A stretch of DNA of 64,000 bases from Aulostomus chinensis (GCA_037954235.1 JBBMOA010000020.1:16708677-16772676); one strand, 5' to 3'; numbered from the stretch's first letter, positions 1 through 13,204 are shown. The notes: generated from the sequence alone by a model not told the origin. A program made the numbers and translations.

Positions 1-1155
1 CTGCTCTCGGGGGAAGTGTTGGTCTCAGAGGAGGGATGCTTCCAAAACACAGGAGCTGATAATCATTCTTATTATATTATTATTTGACAAATAAGCAAAA
101 AAAAATCTCAGCAGGCCTTTTTGTTTTGCTTTATTTAAGTAAAGTGATACGCTTGTGCTTTCTGCATTTTTAATTCACAAAAAAGTAATGCAGTGGGGTT
201 GGAGTGGCGTCTTTGTCTGCTCAAGATGCCTATTTTTGAGAACTGGAAAGGCAAAAATCAAATTTTTGGGTGGAATATTGTTTGTGTGCTTTAAGGAGAA
301 TTGTCTTAATAATCAGCAATCCGCTTTTCTTTTATTCCTTTGGCAAAAATAGAGCGTGTCAGTCAAATGATCTCGCTTCCTGTAATATGTAGTACTGTTT
401 AATCTAGTGTCTCATGTTTTACATGAATGTTACAGTTATGTTATGGCTTCTAAGGACAGAATGTATGCCTCAGCACACACGCGTGGTACTTTTAATCAAT
501 ATCTGACTTGTTCCACATCTCAGAAAAGGACCAAATGTCATCGGAAATTAATTTGCTGCGAACTCTTCAGCAAATTAAATCCACTATGCAAAAGTTTAAT
601 TTTTTTTTCTATTTCTCAAATAATGAAACAGATCAGAGGACAGAGGGAGGGTTGAGTAGTTTGTACTGCCACAGAACCCAAAAATCAATTAACTTGAATA
701 ATTACCTAATTATCTAATTACAAATGGCCTGAAGTCATAAAGAACTGCATTGTTAAACTAGACATGCTCAGTTAGCCACAACTGTCAGGGGTGTGTAGCA
801 TCTTTACACCATTATTCATCCGCCCTCCCTCATTCACCAGTGAAACAATAAAACATCATAGCGCACAACGCCATCAAGGCGTCTTAGAGATGCTTAACCC
901 GTCATAAAAATGAATAATCCAATATGGCTGCCTCCATTAGGACCCTCCTTCTCAAATAAAGCGTCCTATCTTGATGCACAATTGGCTAAAATATGACAAA
1001 TATAAGTTGTATTAAAAATCAATAATCTGTGGATGCAGCAGGATATGGCAAGGATGCAAAAACCTTGGTCCTCATTCATGAAATTCTCTTACGCACTGCG
1101 GGATTTAAAAAAAAAATTATTATTATTTTGCCCTTCTTCTACTCTTCCAGACAGG
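1..1155. other. Gene-free AT-rich stretch
   Basis: No coding exon, RNA gene or recognised repeat was found. Open frames here are short and carry no recognisable motif. Base composition is AT-rich with several homopolymer A and T runs, as in ordinary teleost intergenic or intronic DNA. Confidence 0.6.
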
Positions 1156-2400
1156 CAGTGTTGTTTTCGTCACACTTGACGAAAACGAAAATGACGACGT
1201 CAGACCCCTTTTTTTCCATGACGAAAATGAGACTAAGATGAACGTCACCAAAGCCCCCAATAAAGACTAAAATGTGACGAATTTGTATACATTTTCGTCT
1301 GACGAGAACGAGACGAGACTAAATTGTTACTGGGTGGACGATCAAAGTTTCAAAACATGCGTTTTTTTTTCCCGCCAAGTATAACGTGTGCAATGTCAAT
1401 CAAGAGCTCAAACATCAGACTGGAGCCAGCTGTATCTGTTGGTCCTAATGGCCACACCCTCGTCATCAGTACACATGCGCTAAAAGCCTCTCGCGCGCGC
1501 GCACACACACACACACACGCACACACACAGAGACAAGTCTGGGCCTGTCTGCAGCCCACGAGACACACACCGCAGCAGCAGCGGTGTCGGGTGGTCATAA
1601 AAAGAGGGATGACTAAAGCATAGCTTTAGTCTATGTTTGGCCAGCCCTGCGATGCATTTTCTTTTTTTGTATTAAGCCTAAAGTTTTGTGGTGGTGGTGG
1701 TGGTTACACCCCCCCGTGGTGCAGAGACCGCTTCCTAGTGCTACATGCTAAAGCTAGAATGAATGGGGCTGCCAGGGGCCCCGCTAATGATGGCTTGTTT
1801 AAACCAGCCCTTCTATTAATTTAGCATGTTATGATAAAACCCTGTCCATTTGTGGACGGGTGGCAAGTGGAATGCTTTGACCCATGTTTGTGGGACTGGG
1901 AAACACAGTAGTCTTCAGACCTGTTGCTGTTCCCTATCTAAGCAACACACGTGGATGCTTTAACAATAACAGCAGCTAAAGCCAATATGTAGGACGTGTG
2001 GTCGTTCATATGGAAGTCAAATGTGCTTTTATTTTTGTTTAATCCTATTTTATTGTGATACAATACTCATATTGTGTGCCAGTGTGTTGTCTGCATCTGC
2101 AACAAAATAATAAAAGTGAAAGATAGAGAGAAAGAGAGGGGAAAAACTCACCTTTGAAAGTTAGATCAGTTTCAGTGTGCTTCATTCTAACACCTGTATT
2201 GGCCTATGAAGTACATACACATATCTTTTATTTATAGGCATCTTTGATATTTGACTAAAACCTTTGAGTTTTCGTCGACTAAAACTTGACTAAAACTATC
2301 AAGGATAGAAATGACTAAAAGGTGACTAAAACTAAGAAGCATTTAGTCCAAAAGACTGAGACCAAAACTAAATCTAAAATGCCTGCCAAAAACAACACTG
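1156..2400. mobile_element. Non-autonomous hAT element with TIRs and 8-bp TSD
   Basis: The left end reads CAGTGTTGTTTT (1156-1167) and the right end AAAACAACACTG (2389-2400), a perfect 12-bp terminal inverted repeat. The flanks carry an exact 8-bp direct duplication, CAGACAGG, at 1148-1155 and 2401-2408. Eight-base target duplications and CAG-type ends are diagnostic of the hAT superfamily. The sub-terminal regions hold many short GACGAAAA/TTTTCGTC and GACTAAAA motifs, typical of hAT sub-terminal repeats. No transposase frame is present, so the 1,245-bp copy is non-autonomous. A CG/CA dinucleotide run lies inside at about 1494-1530. The intact duplication suggests a fairly recent insertion. 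Confidence 0.93.
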
Positions 2401-4890
2401 CAGACAGGAAGCAAAGCTTGATGGCTGTAACACCTTGCTTGTGACATTTATTGTATACCTCTTCTAGCTGTCACGCTCCAAGCTTTGGATGACATTAATT
2501 TTACAACAGGTAGACCATAGCTGTCAGTTGCATAGGCATAGACTTAAGGCCTTTTTTGGGTCTGAGAGGATAAACTGAGGGCTAATGTCCTGTGGATGTC
2601 AGGACAAATTTGCGTATACAAAACTCCTTGTTTCGCTTCAGCTTCTTGCGTCCTCTATCGCATCATCATCATCTCAGACAGACTGAGACCAAGTCCAGAT
2701 TCTTACTGGACTTCTGAGTCCTAAAAGCATTTCCTGCAAAAATAAATCCGCGCGTGATGGTAGACCGGTAAATGTCTGTGATTCACTGTGTTGTAAATCT
2801 CTTAACTTCAGACGAGAGAAGGAGGATGAGGCCCTAGCTCATAAGTGACATGTCAATTATTCCACTGTCCCACCCCCACCTAGTTTATATGTGGCTACCT
2901 GCCATAAACACCAACCAACCCACAGCCATCTCAGACGTCTTGGTTCTGGTCCCAGACACATGATTGATGTCCAGTCAACCCTTCCTCATCACCTCAGGCC
3001 GTGCAGGATTACTCTTGATCTGAATAATTCATCCAGGCCCGTTTGTAAGCTTCATCACTTTGATTTTGAAGCTTGGATCGCGGCAAATTGGAAACCCCAG
3101 CGTCACCAGCACCTCTGCTTCCCTCTGACTCGCTGTGGTTACAATTAGAGGCAAGGGCACTTTTTTAAATGGATGTGGGAGGCTGTTGACTATATTGACT
3201 TGTAGGTGATTCATCAGGGCGACATCACAGTCCGTGAGAGAGGTGACGGGTGCCATAGCAACGCACCACATCAAAACCCAGCAACGTCTAAAGGCTGTTT
3301 TAAAAAATTGCTGCTGTTTGCAGTTTGCTGTAGGTGTGTGAGATGCTTAGCTGCCACTTTGTTTGCAACGCTGACAAGGCGAATGAAATTCACCGCAGGA
3401 AGATTTAGTGACTTAATACTTCATCCGCTCAACCTTGCCAAACAAAACTCATGACGTTTATCCCTCCGTGATGCAATTACAACATAAATCTCGGGCAGTG
3501 CTGTCGAAGCTATTTAAGAGCAGCCGATTTCTTACGTGTCACGTCCAATAAATTGTTAAAATAAGTAATAGATTCAATTCTTACATTTGTAGAATCCGAT
3601 TTTCTGCCACAGGAATTCTTTTTCCATCTCAAATGAATCTTTTCCAGCCCATTCATTCAGCTCAATATTAATCTGCCTAGAAGCAGCTGTTTGTTGTTAT
3701 TGATCACCGGTGTGACATTGTGTAAGGTCCTGTGGCTGTGATGTGACTTACAGCTTCAACAGGAGAGAGGCCGACCGGGATGCAGTATAATTAATATGTT
3801 GATGATTGAATATTTTTTCCCTGAACACCCATTTTTGCTGAGACGGTAATCAATGGCTTAACCAGAGGAGTCATATATTACAGGACAATCAATGGAAGGA
3901 TACTTTGATTCAGCACTACTTTAGACCAGGAATATATGAATTCACTGCTCTGAAGTCTCTCACATCTACAGAATTCGCTTGTATTTACACTTCTACTTGC
4001 ATGATTTGTTTTTCTTCCTTTTGGCTTCAACTAACCTCCAAGTGATCTCAGGGCCCCTCGAGCGACGAGCTCACACTTGCCGGCTTCTAATCTGTCATTC
4101 ACTTAACAGATGAAACTGTGTCCAGACCAATATCCTCAACACTGATGGGGCACGCTCATATCAGCATTAATCACAGGCCGTGGTTGACGGATAAGAGAAG
4201 TCATCTGTATTCCCAGCTGCCGCTTCACAAGCATCACCCCACAAGTAATTTAATACACACACTGGAGCACCTATGACTTTGCCAAGGGGATAGAAATATA
4301 TGATCAACTTTGACAGGAGCCCTCCTGAAGTCTGTCAAGTGCAGTCAGAGGAAATGATGGAAGTTATTCCGAGTATAAACGGATAAACAAACCCGTGAAA
4401 GATTTTAGATTCTGCTGATGTCATTTATTTCTAAAAAGGAAAGATGTGAATACCGTTTATCCCTAATTTAGTCCAATAAAACTGTGGAGTGAAAAGGCTT
4501 TCTTTTTAGACGGTTGTTATGGGTCAAAGTGTTCCAGGTTGAAAAATAGGTGTCAGGACCTGTCTTGAACAACAACACCCAAACAACCCGTCTCATCAGT
4601 AATAGCAGCGTGACATGTGCAGAAGAGTGCTGCTTAGTCACAAGGTCACTGCCCAGCCTTGAATCGCCTCTGCTGCCCCCCTTCTCCCCTTAAATAACAC
4701 TTAGAATTCCTCTGTTTTCAGCTATGATTGACGACCAAAGTGTCACGATGTTTTATTCCACAATTCCCAAAAGTGCCAGAAATCACTATGACTGCAGTCG
4801 ATGCTAAGTACAGTCACAAAAACACCCACAAGACAACTAAAACCACCATGAGGCATTGAATATTTTTTTTTCTTCCCCCTTTTTGTACAA
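2401..4890. other. Intergenic, nothing recognised
   Basis: I see no exon, RNA gene or clear repeat. The longest frames (about 80 codons near 2.9-3.4 kb) overlap on opposite strands and lack any family motif. Confidence 0.55.
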
Positions 4891-5375
4891 TTGAAGGGAT
4901 GGTTCACCTAAAAAGTGTCATTTGGCTTTCAAGTACTGACAAAAAGGTGCCTTGAGTTCACAAAGACATTTTTCCCCGCTGCATTACTTCTTTGACCGCA
5001 GACTACAGAAGCAGCCATGTATAGCTGCAGAGACCTAGCTTGAGGCTAATTACAATTTACAGCCAGTGTTCCAAGTGTTTGTGGATTACTGAGCATACTG
5101 ATATGGATACAAAAGATGTCAACTCTACCAGATAATTTGCTGGAGAGTTTGTAAATGGACATTTCTGGCCAGTTTTTTTCTTTTTGTTTTTTTCTCTGTA
5201 GCTCTTGTTAGCCCTCAGCCGCTATTAGCTTCAAGCTAAATATACATGGTTGAGTCTATCTGGATTCTGTGGTCAAAAAGAATAAATGGAGGGAAAAAAA
5301 CTTCTTATTGAGCTCAAGACACATTTGTGAGAACTTGAAAAGAAACATTCACTTTTTGGGTAAAGTATTATTTTG
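4891..5375. mobile_element. Kolobok/T2-like MITE (diverged)
   Basis: The left end, TTGAAGGGATGGTTCACC, resembles the TTAAAGGRR start of T2/Kolobok-type MITEs. The region ends in an imperfect inverted copy: CACCTAAAAAGTG near 4907 against CACTTTTTGGGTA near 5350. An internal AGCTTCAAGCTAAAT segment matches, in reverse orientation, the segment in the element at 16.3 kb, so the two look like one family. No transposase frame is present. Ends are approximate and the target duplication is not intact. Confidence 0.5.
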
Positions 5376-8300
5376 ATTTCTTATTTCTTTTAATCCTTAA
5401 TTTATTGACATTACTGTTTAAAGAACTATTTTTTTTAATGGGGTGCCGTCATAGAGCATTATCAAATTTTTTTTATTTGAAACATTACATTTAGTCTCGC
5501 TACATTTATTTACTTATTTTTTTATGCATATTGTTGTGCAGTTTCATAAAGCAAATTTGAGGTGGCTGCTCAGAATGAAAACTTATAGCGTGACAAACGA
5601 TTCAAACCAACGTCCACAAACACACGCTAGATTACAAATGAATTGGGGATGAACACGAGGAAATGAGTGGAAACTGGCTAGCGTAAACACAGAGAACTAA
5701 TCACCAAAGCTGCTTCCGTACTGGCACTGCTAATAATATCCTGATATCACAGAGAGAGGTCCGAACCAGCGAGACCTCAGATGACCTGGCCTAACCTGAC
5801 CCGACAGCTCCCCGGTGCTAAATCTGGCTGATGTGTGAGAATTCACTGAGAGTAAGGGATGATTGGGGGTGTTTCTGTTGAGCTGCTGGTGAAAAACAGG
5901 AGGAAAACAAATATCCAAAGGTGAAAAAGAGTTATTTAAACAAATACATCAGTAAATAAAGTGTGACTGGAGAAACATGGAGATTAGTTAACTTGTTTGT
6001 AGCAGTCCATATTGCAACTGTTAGACAGCCTGAGCATTGCCAGAGACTTTTGACCAAGATGCTAGTGTTTGACACTTTTTCTGCGCTAACGTATGGCACA
6101 TGACAAAAACATTTTACTGGAAGCAAGAAAACATTCAAATCAAGGCAGTGGAGCAGTGGCTGTCCTTGTCATTTATTCTTGTAAAGCAAAACTAATAAAC
6201 ACTGTTTATTGAAAAACACAGCATTATCAGTGAATAAATGTTACAATGCTTCTTTGTTCTGATTGTAGATACCAGTGATGAGAAGGCGTGTGTGTGTGTC
6301 CGTGTGTGCGCATGGATGCTTGTGCTTTTAAGAAAACAGAGCCGTGTGATCTGCATGTCAGAGGAAGTCTGCAAAGATAAATGAACAACCTTGAGATGCT
6401 GACATCAGCCAGTCATCATCTATAATAGACCCGAAGCTCGTCCTCTCTCTACAACTGTACACCATCTCACGAAATCTCGTCTGAGAATCAGCATCAGCCA
6501 TTTATTCCAGGAGAAATTAAAAGTCTGTGGAAATAATAGCCTGTGTAAATAAATCCTTCCTCATAAAATACACTGCTATCAGATGGCAGCAAATAGGGTA
6601 AAACATCAAAAAAAAAACCTGCTTATCTGCTTTGTAAATTACCAGCTACTGGCAGAAGGAAAAAAAGGATACATACATCCATGCTGCCTTGTAGCCTCAG
6701 TTAATGTGGAGCCACAGTCGAAATAACTGCAAATTAACCAGCCTGTTGCAAAATGGAAATGTAGGACAGATGGGCACGGACATCGATGCGAGGCAAAGAG
6801 AGGAGCTGCAATGTGTTCATTTTTATGCCCCCTGCATTTATAATGGGAATAACAAGACTGAATCACTAATATTTTGGTTTATTTTGCTTTGCTGAAAAGC
6901 TTCTCGCTACAGGACTTTGGAAACGGAGATGGGAAACCAGAATTCGCTGAGGGGGAAACCGAAATATTAACAGACTTGGATCATACTCTGAATATGAATG
7001 GACCCTTTGTTACCGATTTATCAGCTATTTTACAATTGCATAGTTGTATATAACTTATAGGTCAGACAACTCTCATTTGAAGTATTTATTACAAGGCAGA
7101 TCTGTTTTTGGCAGTTCTGCTCCGGCTGAATGATTCCTTGAATCTGCATAAAGAGAATTAGAAAGTGATGAGCAAGTATCTTATAACATGTTAGACCCTG
7201 TAGGGGGATTCTGGGGTGGTGGTGGGGCTGAGAATCCAGCAGTGATGCAGGGCAACACAGGCCTCGACAGATGAGAATGTCCTGCTGGTTAGATAAACTG
7301 CCAAATTGGGTGATTGGAGAGTGAGGCGTTCCAACATGTATGACACATCGCTGTGCAGCTTGACTGCCTGATCTCGCTCGCGAGCTTCGCTCCATTTGTT
7401 GTCAATTTTTACAGCTTTTAAACAAAAGGAACCAACGGGACCTGCCTCATTTTTTACGATCCTCGATTTTGAGCCGTAGCTGCTTGCTTGCTAGTTCAGT
7501 TTGTTGTGTCTGATAGCAAAGGGGATTTTAAAAATGGCGCAAAACAAAAACCGAAAGAGGCGTAGAACCCTGACTGAAATGGACACCCAATCATGAACTT
7601 AAAACCACAACGCTCTTCTGTTAACCCAGATAAGCAGAGGGCTAACAAAGTGGTCGTCTAAACTAGCATACAGTAAGTATGCGTCCCCACAGCGGCGCGG
7701 GAATATGGCCACATACAGACTCCATGTAGACTGATGTGTGGAGGCGTACGTGGCAGTGATTAGCTTAATGAGCATTGTAGGCATTTGGTAAAAGCTTGAA
7801 TGTAAAGGATGCTCAGGTCTATGGAAGTGTTGCGTTCTACAGCTTCAATTCTAGACCCACGTGTTCTTTCACTGTCACACTGTCACATGTGAGATTACTC
7901 TGTATCAGTGTGGGTGTATTGACACTTTGTCATTCGCCATTTAGGGTTACTGATTAGAGAGCACCATCAATAATTGCCTCCAGATGGAACGGTTCCTTAA
8001 CAGTGCAGCCGGATTAAAACCGAACACAAGCGCAACATTGATGGTTTCTACTGAAATTGGACACAACTGAGCCATTTGACTTATTCTTATTCCTCTATGT
8101 TATTGACCAGGTTAAGAGAAATTCTTGAGATTTGCACAGTGTGATGCTATAAAAAAAATAGCTTCTCATTTCTTTGTTCTCTTGCTACTGAAGAGTCTGT
8201 CCTTGCTTGTACTCTGTAACACACATCCACAAATTCAATCGTATCTGTTTTGGCTAATGACAAACAATTAAATTATTAAATGTCACTGCAGTTTCTTTAT

Positions 8301-9100
8301 ATTTACTCACGAACCTTTTTTCCAACCATCCAATCTATAGTTGGTGACTTTTGTTCATTAACCCCGACTTTTCTTAGCTTCTATAAATTCATGAAAGGTA
8401 GATTTACCCAGAACAGAATGTGTGTGATGACCAATCATTTAATTTCTCATTTAATTCAACATTAATATTCTCTGCTGTGTTTCGACCATTTGCATGTATA
8501 TTTAAGAACATTGCTATCTTTGTGAAATAAAACAGTTTCTTTGCAACTTTGAATCATAATAAGTGGTGTATTAACCATAGAGAATATAAGGTACTGATGG
8601 TTGCAATGTCATTATTTATGGTATTCATAATTTATTCTGCTCAGACCTCCAGTCGTTGTGTGTGCATAATGACTCTGTACATCAAACCAGAAACAACCTC
8701 TCTGCCGTTGGTGCTGACAGCTGTTCAATACCAACATCCACAGAAATGACAGGATGATAAAGCATTCATGTTGGTAAAGGACGGTGGCGATACAACATGC
8801 TTGTGCTAAAGAAATGGCTGGATTTTAGCTGTCAGGCTGCAGTAGAGCTCCACTGAGAGGCTTATATCACAACAGAAAGACCCTCAGCATCTTCAGCGTT
8901 GCAAGCTCAACCTCACAAATCAGCCTTGCGTGTCCATTCCCATCCCAGACTGAAGGAGAAAGGCTACGGTCCTGCGTAAATGAGTTAGTTTGTCCTCATC
9001 GGCAACAGTGTGCGCTGCTGGGATTCATTCACAAGTCCAGTCATGGAAAAACTAGAAATACTGGGTGGCTGTTGTTTTTTTTTTCCCCTTCATGATGGAC
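5376..9100. other. Intergenic, nothing recognised
   Basis: No supported gene. A short GT run sits near 6287-6308. A 121-codon minus-strand frame at 7030-7395 has no recognisable domain, no homopolymer-free splice context and no repeat support, and I treat it as chance. Confidence 0.55.
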
Positions 9101-9480
9101 GTCTGTCACAACAACCTTGACCTTTAACCGCCAACTGTTTTTTGTCTCTTGCCATCCTTGAGTCTCAGTTGATCTATGTATTTTCTAGAAATGTCCTCCT
9201 TTCATTGTTATATTGTATTCATGTGAGGTGACAATGAAACTTGACTAACAAAATCTTTTCACGTCATCTTTGAGTCCCTGTGGACATTTGTTGCAAATGT
9301 GGATCAATCCCATCACGGCGCTCCATGTGACAGCGATCTTGACCTTTGACCTCTCTCCGGTGGATTTTAAAGCCAAATCTGAGGATATTCTCTGAGTGCG
9401 CTCCAGAGAGTTCGCGTCGAATGGCAAATGGAACACAGGGACAACCTCCTGCTGTCGGTGACACAGAGGCATCAAAATAG
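9100..9480. repeat. Teleost interspersed repeat carrying TGACCTTTGACC motifs
   Basis: Contains TGACCTTTAACC (9118-9129) and TGACCTTTGACCT (9340-9352). The text between them (CCATCCTTGAGTCTCAG..., TTTGAGTCCCTGTGGACATT...) has the wording of a common teleost repeat: a 'gacctttgacc' lead, a 'cttgagtcc...tgtg' stretch and an 'aaatgtgga...aatccc' stretch. The region looks like two diverged, partly overlapping copies. A third copy lies at 11.93 kb. Family name not assigned. Confidence 0.55.
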
Positions 9481-9505
9481 TTTGCTAGAATTTTAGTTTT
9501 GCTCG

Positions 9506-9648
9506 TACCTCTGCCCCCAAAAAAACTGTTGCATCAATTTTGACCCAAAACATTCAAGTTTGGTGGAAATCACCTTCATGGTTTTTGCGTAATCCAGCTG
9601 ACAGGAAAACACCACTGAAACAAAATGCCACCTCCACGGCAGAGGAAA
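9506..9648. mobile_element. Small teleost repeat with CCTCTGCC/GGCAGAGG ends
   Basis: Begins TACCTCTGCC and ends GGCAGAGGAAA, a short inverted pair. The interior has CAAGTTTGGTGGAAATCACC and TTTTTGCGTAATCCAGCTGA, the conserved core of a widespread teleost repeat. A further remnant of the same core (TTTTTGTATAATCCTGCTAA) is seen near 53,848. Non-coding; boundaries approximate. Confidence 0.5.
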
Positions 9649-9884
9649 TACAAATTTGATTACTATAAACCAGGCGTCACCAAATGGCGGACTGCGTCCA
9701 GACCAAGTGACGGTTCTGCGCAGACCCGGTAAAATTCTAATATTAATAAACAGATAAATTATCCCTGCATGCACAGCTAATCTAGTAAATACGACAGGAC
9801 TGTCATCAATAACCCACCCAATCAAACCGGTTGTTTACCTTTCAGCACCAGAGAATAGCAGAGAGAGAGAGGAGATGAGAGAGA

Positions 9885-10133
9885 ATGAGGAAAGTAGACG
9901 GTGAAAACCGAACTTTTAAAGATGAATGGACGGACCAACATGTGTTGGTCCTGCCTGCAGCCAGTTCGAAACCTTTGTGTCCCATAAACTGCGAAAGTCT
10001 GGCGTTAATAATTGGTGGCAACGTTATGAGACCAAACACTGGTCGTTGGAGGAAAGGTACCCGCGGAAGTCCGCAGTGAGGGCAAGTAAAATTATTTACT
10101 GAAAGCACAGTATGACAACAATACCGCAGTTTA
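9885..10133 (+). pseudogene. Decayed N-terminus of a hAT transposase (GTF2IRD2/ZBED5-like)
   Basis: From ATG 9885 the frame reads KVDGENRTFKDEWTDQ, then a proline-alanine stretch and a CPINC cysteine pair followed by a GGNVMR segment. In a shifted frame the sequence continues ETKHWSLEERYPRKSAVRAS, and in a third frame LKAQYDNNTAVY. This order (basic KVD..NR.F..EW, Cys pair, GNV.R, TKH, RASKI, LKAQYD) is the N-terminal BED-type zinc-finger region of hAT/Charlie-derived transposases and their domesticated relatives such as GTF2IRD2 and ZBED5. At least two frameshifts, one probably a small deletion near 10,026, show it is dead. No catalytic RNase-H or C-terminal dimerisation region follows, so the copy is truncated as well. 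Confidence 0.75.
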
Positions 10134-11934
10134 TTGTTTCCCATTCAAGTGCCGTGGAAGTTCAGACTTATCGGTATGTTAAAAGTATATTACTTTGAAA
10201 ACACTTGAAATTTAACAATACATGATATAGAAATGTAAGTAGGTTGTTTTTTATTGACATCAGGGCGCACTTTGTTTTTTCTAGTTGCCTCTGGTTCTTT
10301 CTCTCTCCCTGTTTCCCAAGGAATTTGTGTGTAAGAATCGATGTAACCATCCGTCATTGTGTGCCGGCAGACTTCTGAAATGAACATAAATAAACTTATT
10401 CCATGCAACAACATGCTTACTGGTTTCTGAAGACGGAACCTGATTGAACTGGTGACTAAAGGAGCCTGGCGCTCAAACAGGAGTGGCAAATGACTGGATG
10501 ACAGATTGATCCACATCTTTTTTTTTTTCTTTGTTATCTCTCTCCACTGCTTTGAAGCTATTCCACAACGTCCCTCCTCTCTTCTATTTGACCCATTTTA
10601 TATATGGAATTCTTCAACAGTCATTTTATTCACCATTAGTCTTGCAGTCTTGGAATGTGTCTCTCAGTTTAGTCTTTCTGAAGGTTAAACCATCTATTGA
10701 TGTCTCTCAGCTACTTGATAAATGTTGTAAGCCTATACACGGGTGGTGAAGGTCAATAATGACATCTGACTGAATGACTCTTTCATGGTGCAGACTTAAC
10801 AGTGTTACATTTACCTGCTGATTCATTCGTTAGAGCTGGAATGAGATGGATCGCCGTCGTATAATGCATCCGTGTGGCTTCAGGCAACTCCTGTTTGGTG
10901 TAATAATAAAAACCAGGCCACGATGACCATGATGTCGCCGCTTGAGCGCGTCGCAGGATGAGTTTGCCTGTTCTGTAATGAACATGAACAAGTCAAATGG
11001 CCAACATGGGCATTTGTGTGAAGTTGTCATTGGAATGTAAATTACAGAGTTATGGTAAATTTCATCACTTCAGACGTCCAGGTGAGGATTTGTACCATTT
11101 TTTGTCTATGAGGCAGGAATTGTTGAACTGCGTGATTTGTGTGTAATAATCAAAATTTTAAAAAAAATGTAGACTGAGAAAACTGGAGGAAAAAAAAAAA
11201 CACTGGAACAAAAGCAGGCAGGTGAGCAGCATGGATTTAAAGACAATCTGACAATGACAGAGACCAAAAAACAAAAATAAATATTCAAGAAGAAACAGAT
11301 GGGAGAACAGGAAGGGGGGGGGGGGCTGCTGATTGGACAAGAATCAGCGGGAACATGGCTGTGCATGACGAGGACGGATGAGACACAGGTGGTCTCGGGA
11401 AAAAGGCGGGAAACGGACAAGGACAGGAAGTACAGCTGTCGCATATTCCTGACGGTTCAGAGGGTCAAGAAATTAACAGGTGTTTTTCTCATTTACGATA
11501 GTTTCTCCCACAGCAGGAAGCGTTGCATGTGAGCAGCTGCGTGCATTTGTAACGATAGCCAGACGCTCCACAAGTCAAGTGGGGCCTCGTGTGTGCTGTT
11601 CTTAAAGTGTTACCCAGGAAAGACTGGATTCCCTCCATGTTTGGTCCCTTGGTGGAAATGACCGTAATGAAGATGACACACGCAAGGAGCGATGATAAGA
11701 GGGCGCTGCTGTTTGGGGCTTTGGTGCAGGTGTCCATCGAGCTGCCATGAGGAGATTTTAATGAATTGTCACGATGAAACGAGACTCCTGTCCTTAACGA
11801 ACTGGGACTCCGGTTTCTGTATTCTAACGTTCAAAATACTGTTGCATTATTTGATTCTTGAAATAAACAACATCGCAAAGCAGTGTATGATACTAAACTC
11901 TGACATATTTGAAAAAAACCTTGATTTGTAGTGA
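10134..11934. other. Intergenic, nothing recognised
   Basis: No supported gene. Contains a 12-base G run near 11,314 and A/T homopolymers. Frames up to 112 codons on the minus strand (11,106-11,444) are low-complexity Phe/Ser/Pro translations. Confidence 0.5.
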
Positions 11935-12070
11935 CCCTGACCTTTGACCGCCACAATATTTTCCTTTCATCTCTGAGTGTCTGTGTGCCAAATGAAAGCG
12001 ATTCCCTCAAAGTGTCTGAGATATCACGTAAAAAACCCGACGGCTACGAGCACGGAGGCATAATAAACCA
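11935..12070. repeat. Copy of the TGACCTTTGACC interspersed repeat
   Basis: Starts with TGACCTTTGACC (11,938-11,949), followed by TCTCTGAGTGTCTGTGTGCC, AGCGATTCCCTCAAAG, a GAGATATCACGTA segment and GCACGGAGGCATAATAAA. This is the canonical order of the teleost repeat also seen at 9.1-9.5 kb, ending in its 'ggaggcataa' 3' side. Confidence 0.6.
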
Positions 12071-12910
12071 GACAGATTATCACAATTTGCATATTGAATC
12101 GAATCTGCACGACAGTCACTTTAAGCTGTTCATTTTTCAGCGTACTGTAGCCTTACATCAGTAACTTTGGCGACATCCAGATATGAAAGAGGAGGATGCA
12201 ACTGTTATGGTTATTGGTTTTTTTTGCTTTTTTTTTTTTTTTCTTTTTGTATGATTTGAACCTGTATGTTCCTCTGCTTGCATATAGTAAGGAGAATTTT
12301 TGATGCATTATTCATTCTCCAACACATAAACTAATGAAAACCATAAATCTTTGATAGCAATATCAGTGAATTACCAAATGAGTGCTTTTAGAGTCACGAA
12401 AGACCCAAGGGGTTTTAATGTTTAAGACTTAATGAAAAGAAGACATGCGACATGGAATGAGACGGTTGCTACAATGACTCCTGACAGGTTTCCTGGACAT
12501 AAAAATTTAATTAAATTTCGAACAGGAATTTATAAAGGAAACCGTTTTCTCGACTTCCAGTTTTGTCTTATTTGACACAAGAGAAAACTTCAAATCCTCT
12601 GAGTGTCAATTTCCTCAATAAAGTGTGCGATATTATCCTTCCCCTGAATTAGATAATAACATTTCAATTAAATGACCTGATTTGAATTAAAGTGCTCCCC
12701 AGAGGTTGATGAATGTATCTATTGAATGAAGACTGGTCTGCAAAAGCAAAGTCTGCTGATGTGTAAATTATGAAGGCACACTCATTAAAGAGATTAATTT
12801 AACCTGGCGTCTTGGTCTAACTTTCATTTGTCTACTTTTAATATACATTAATTGGAGTTGATATGAAGTTGGTATCATGGTTTTCACTCAGGACTTCATT
12901 TTTTTAACCT
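12071..12910. other. AT-rich intergenic, nothing recognised
   Basis: No gene or clear repeat other than T homopolymers near 12,230. Confidence 0.5.
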
Positions 12911-13204
12911 AAATATATAACTAATATATATAACTAATATATATATAAATATATATATATACACATACATATATATACATACATACATATACATACATAT
13001 ATATATACATGTATATACATATATATACACAGATATATATATACACACATATATATATACATATATATACACACATATATATATATACACAACGAATGTA
13101 TTATATTTTGTATTATATACATATATATACACATATATACATATATATACACATATATACACATATATACATATATACATATATATACACATATATACAC
13201 ATAT

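Noticed and set aside
7030..7395. 121-codon minus-strand ORF
   Set aside because: No recognisable domain, and no evidence of splice sites or conservation; treated as chance.
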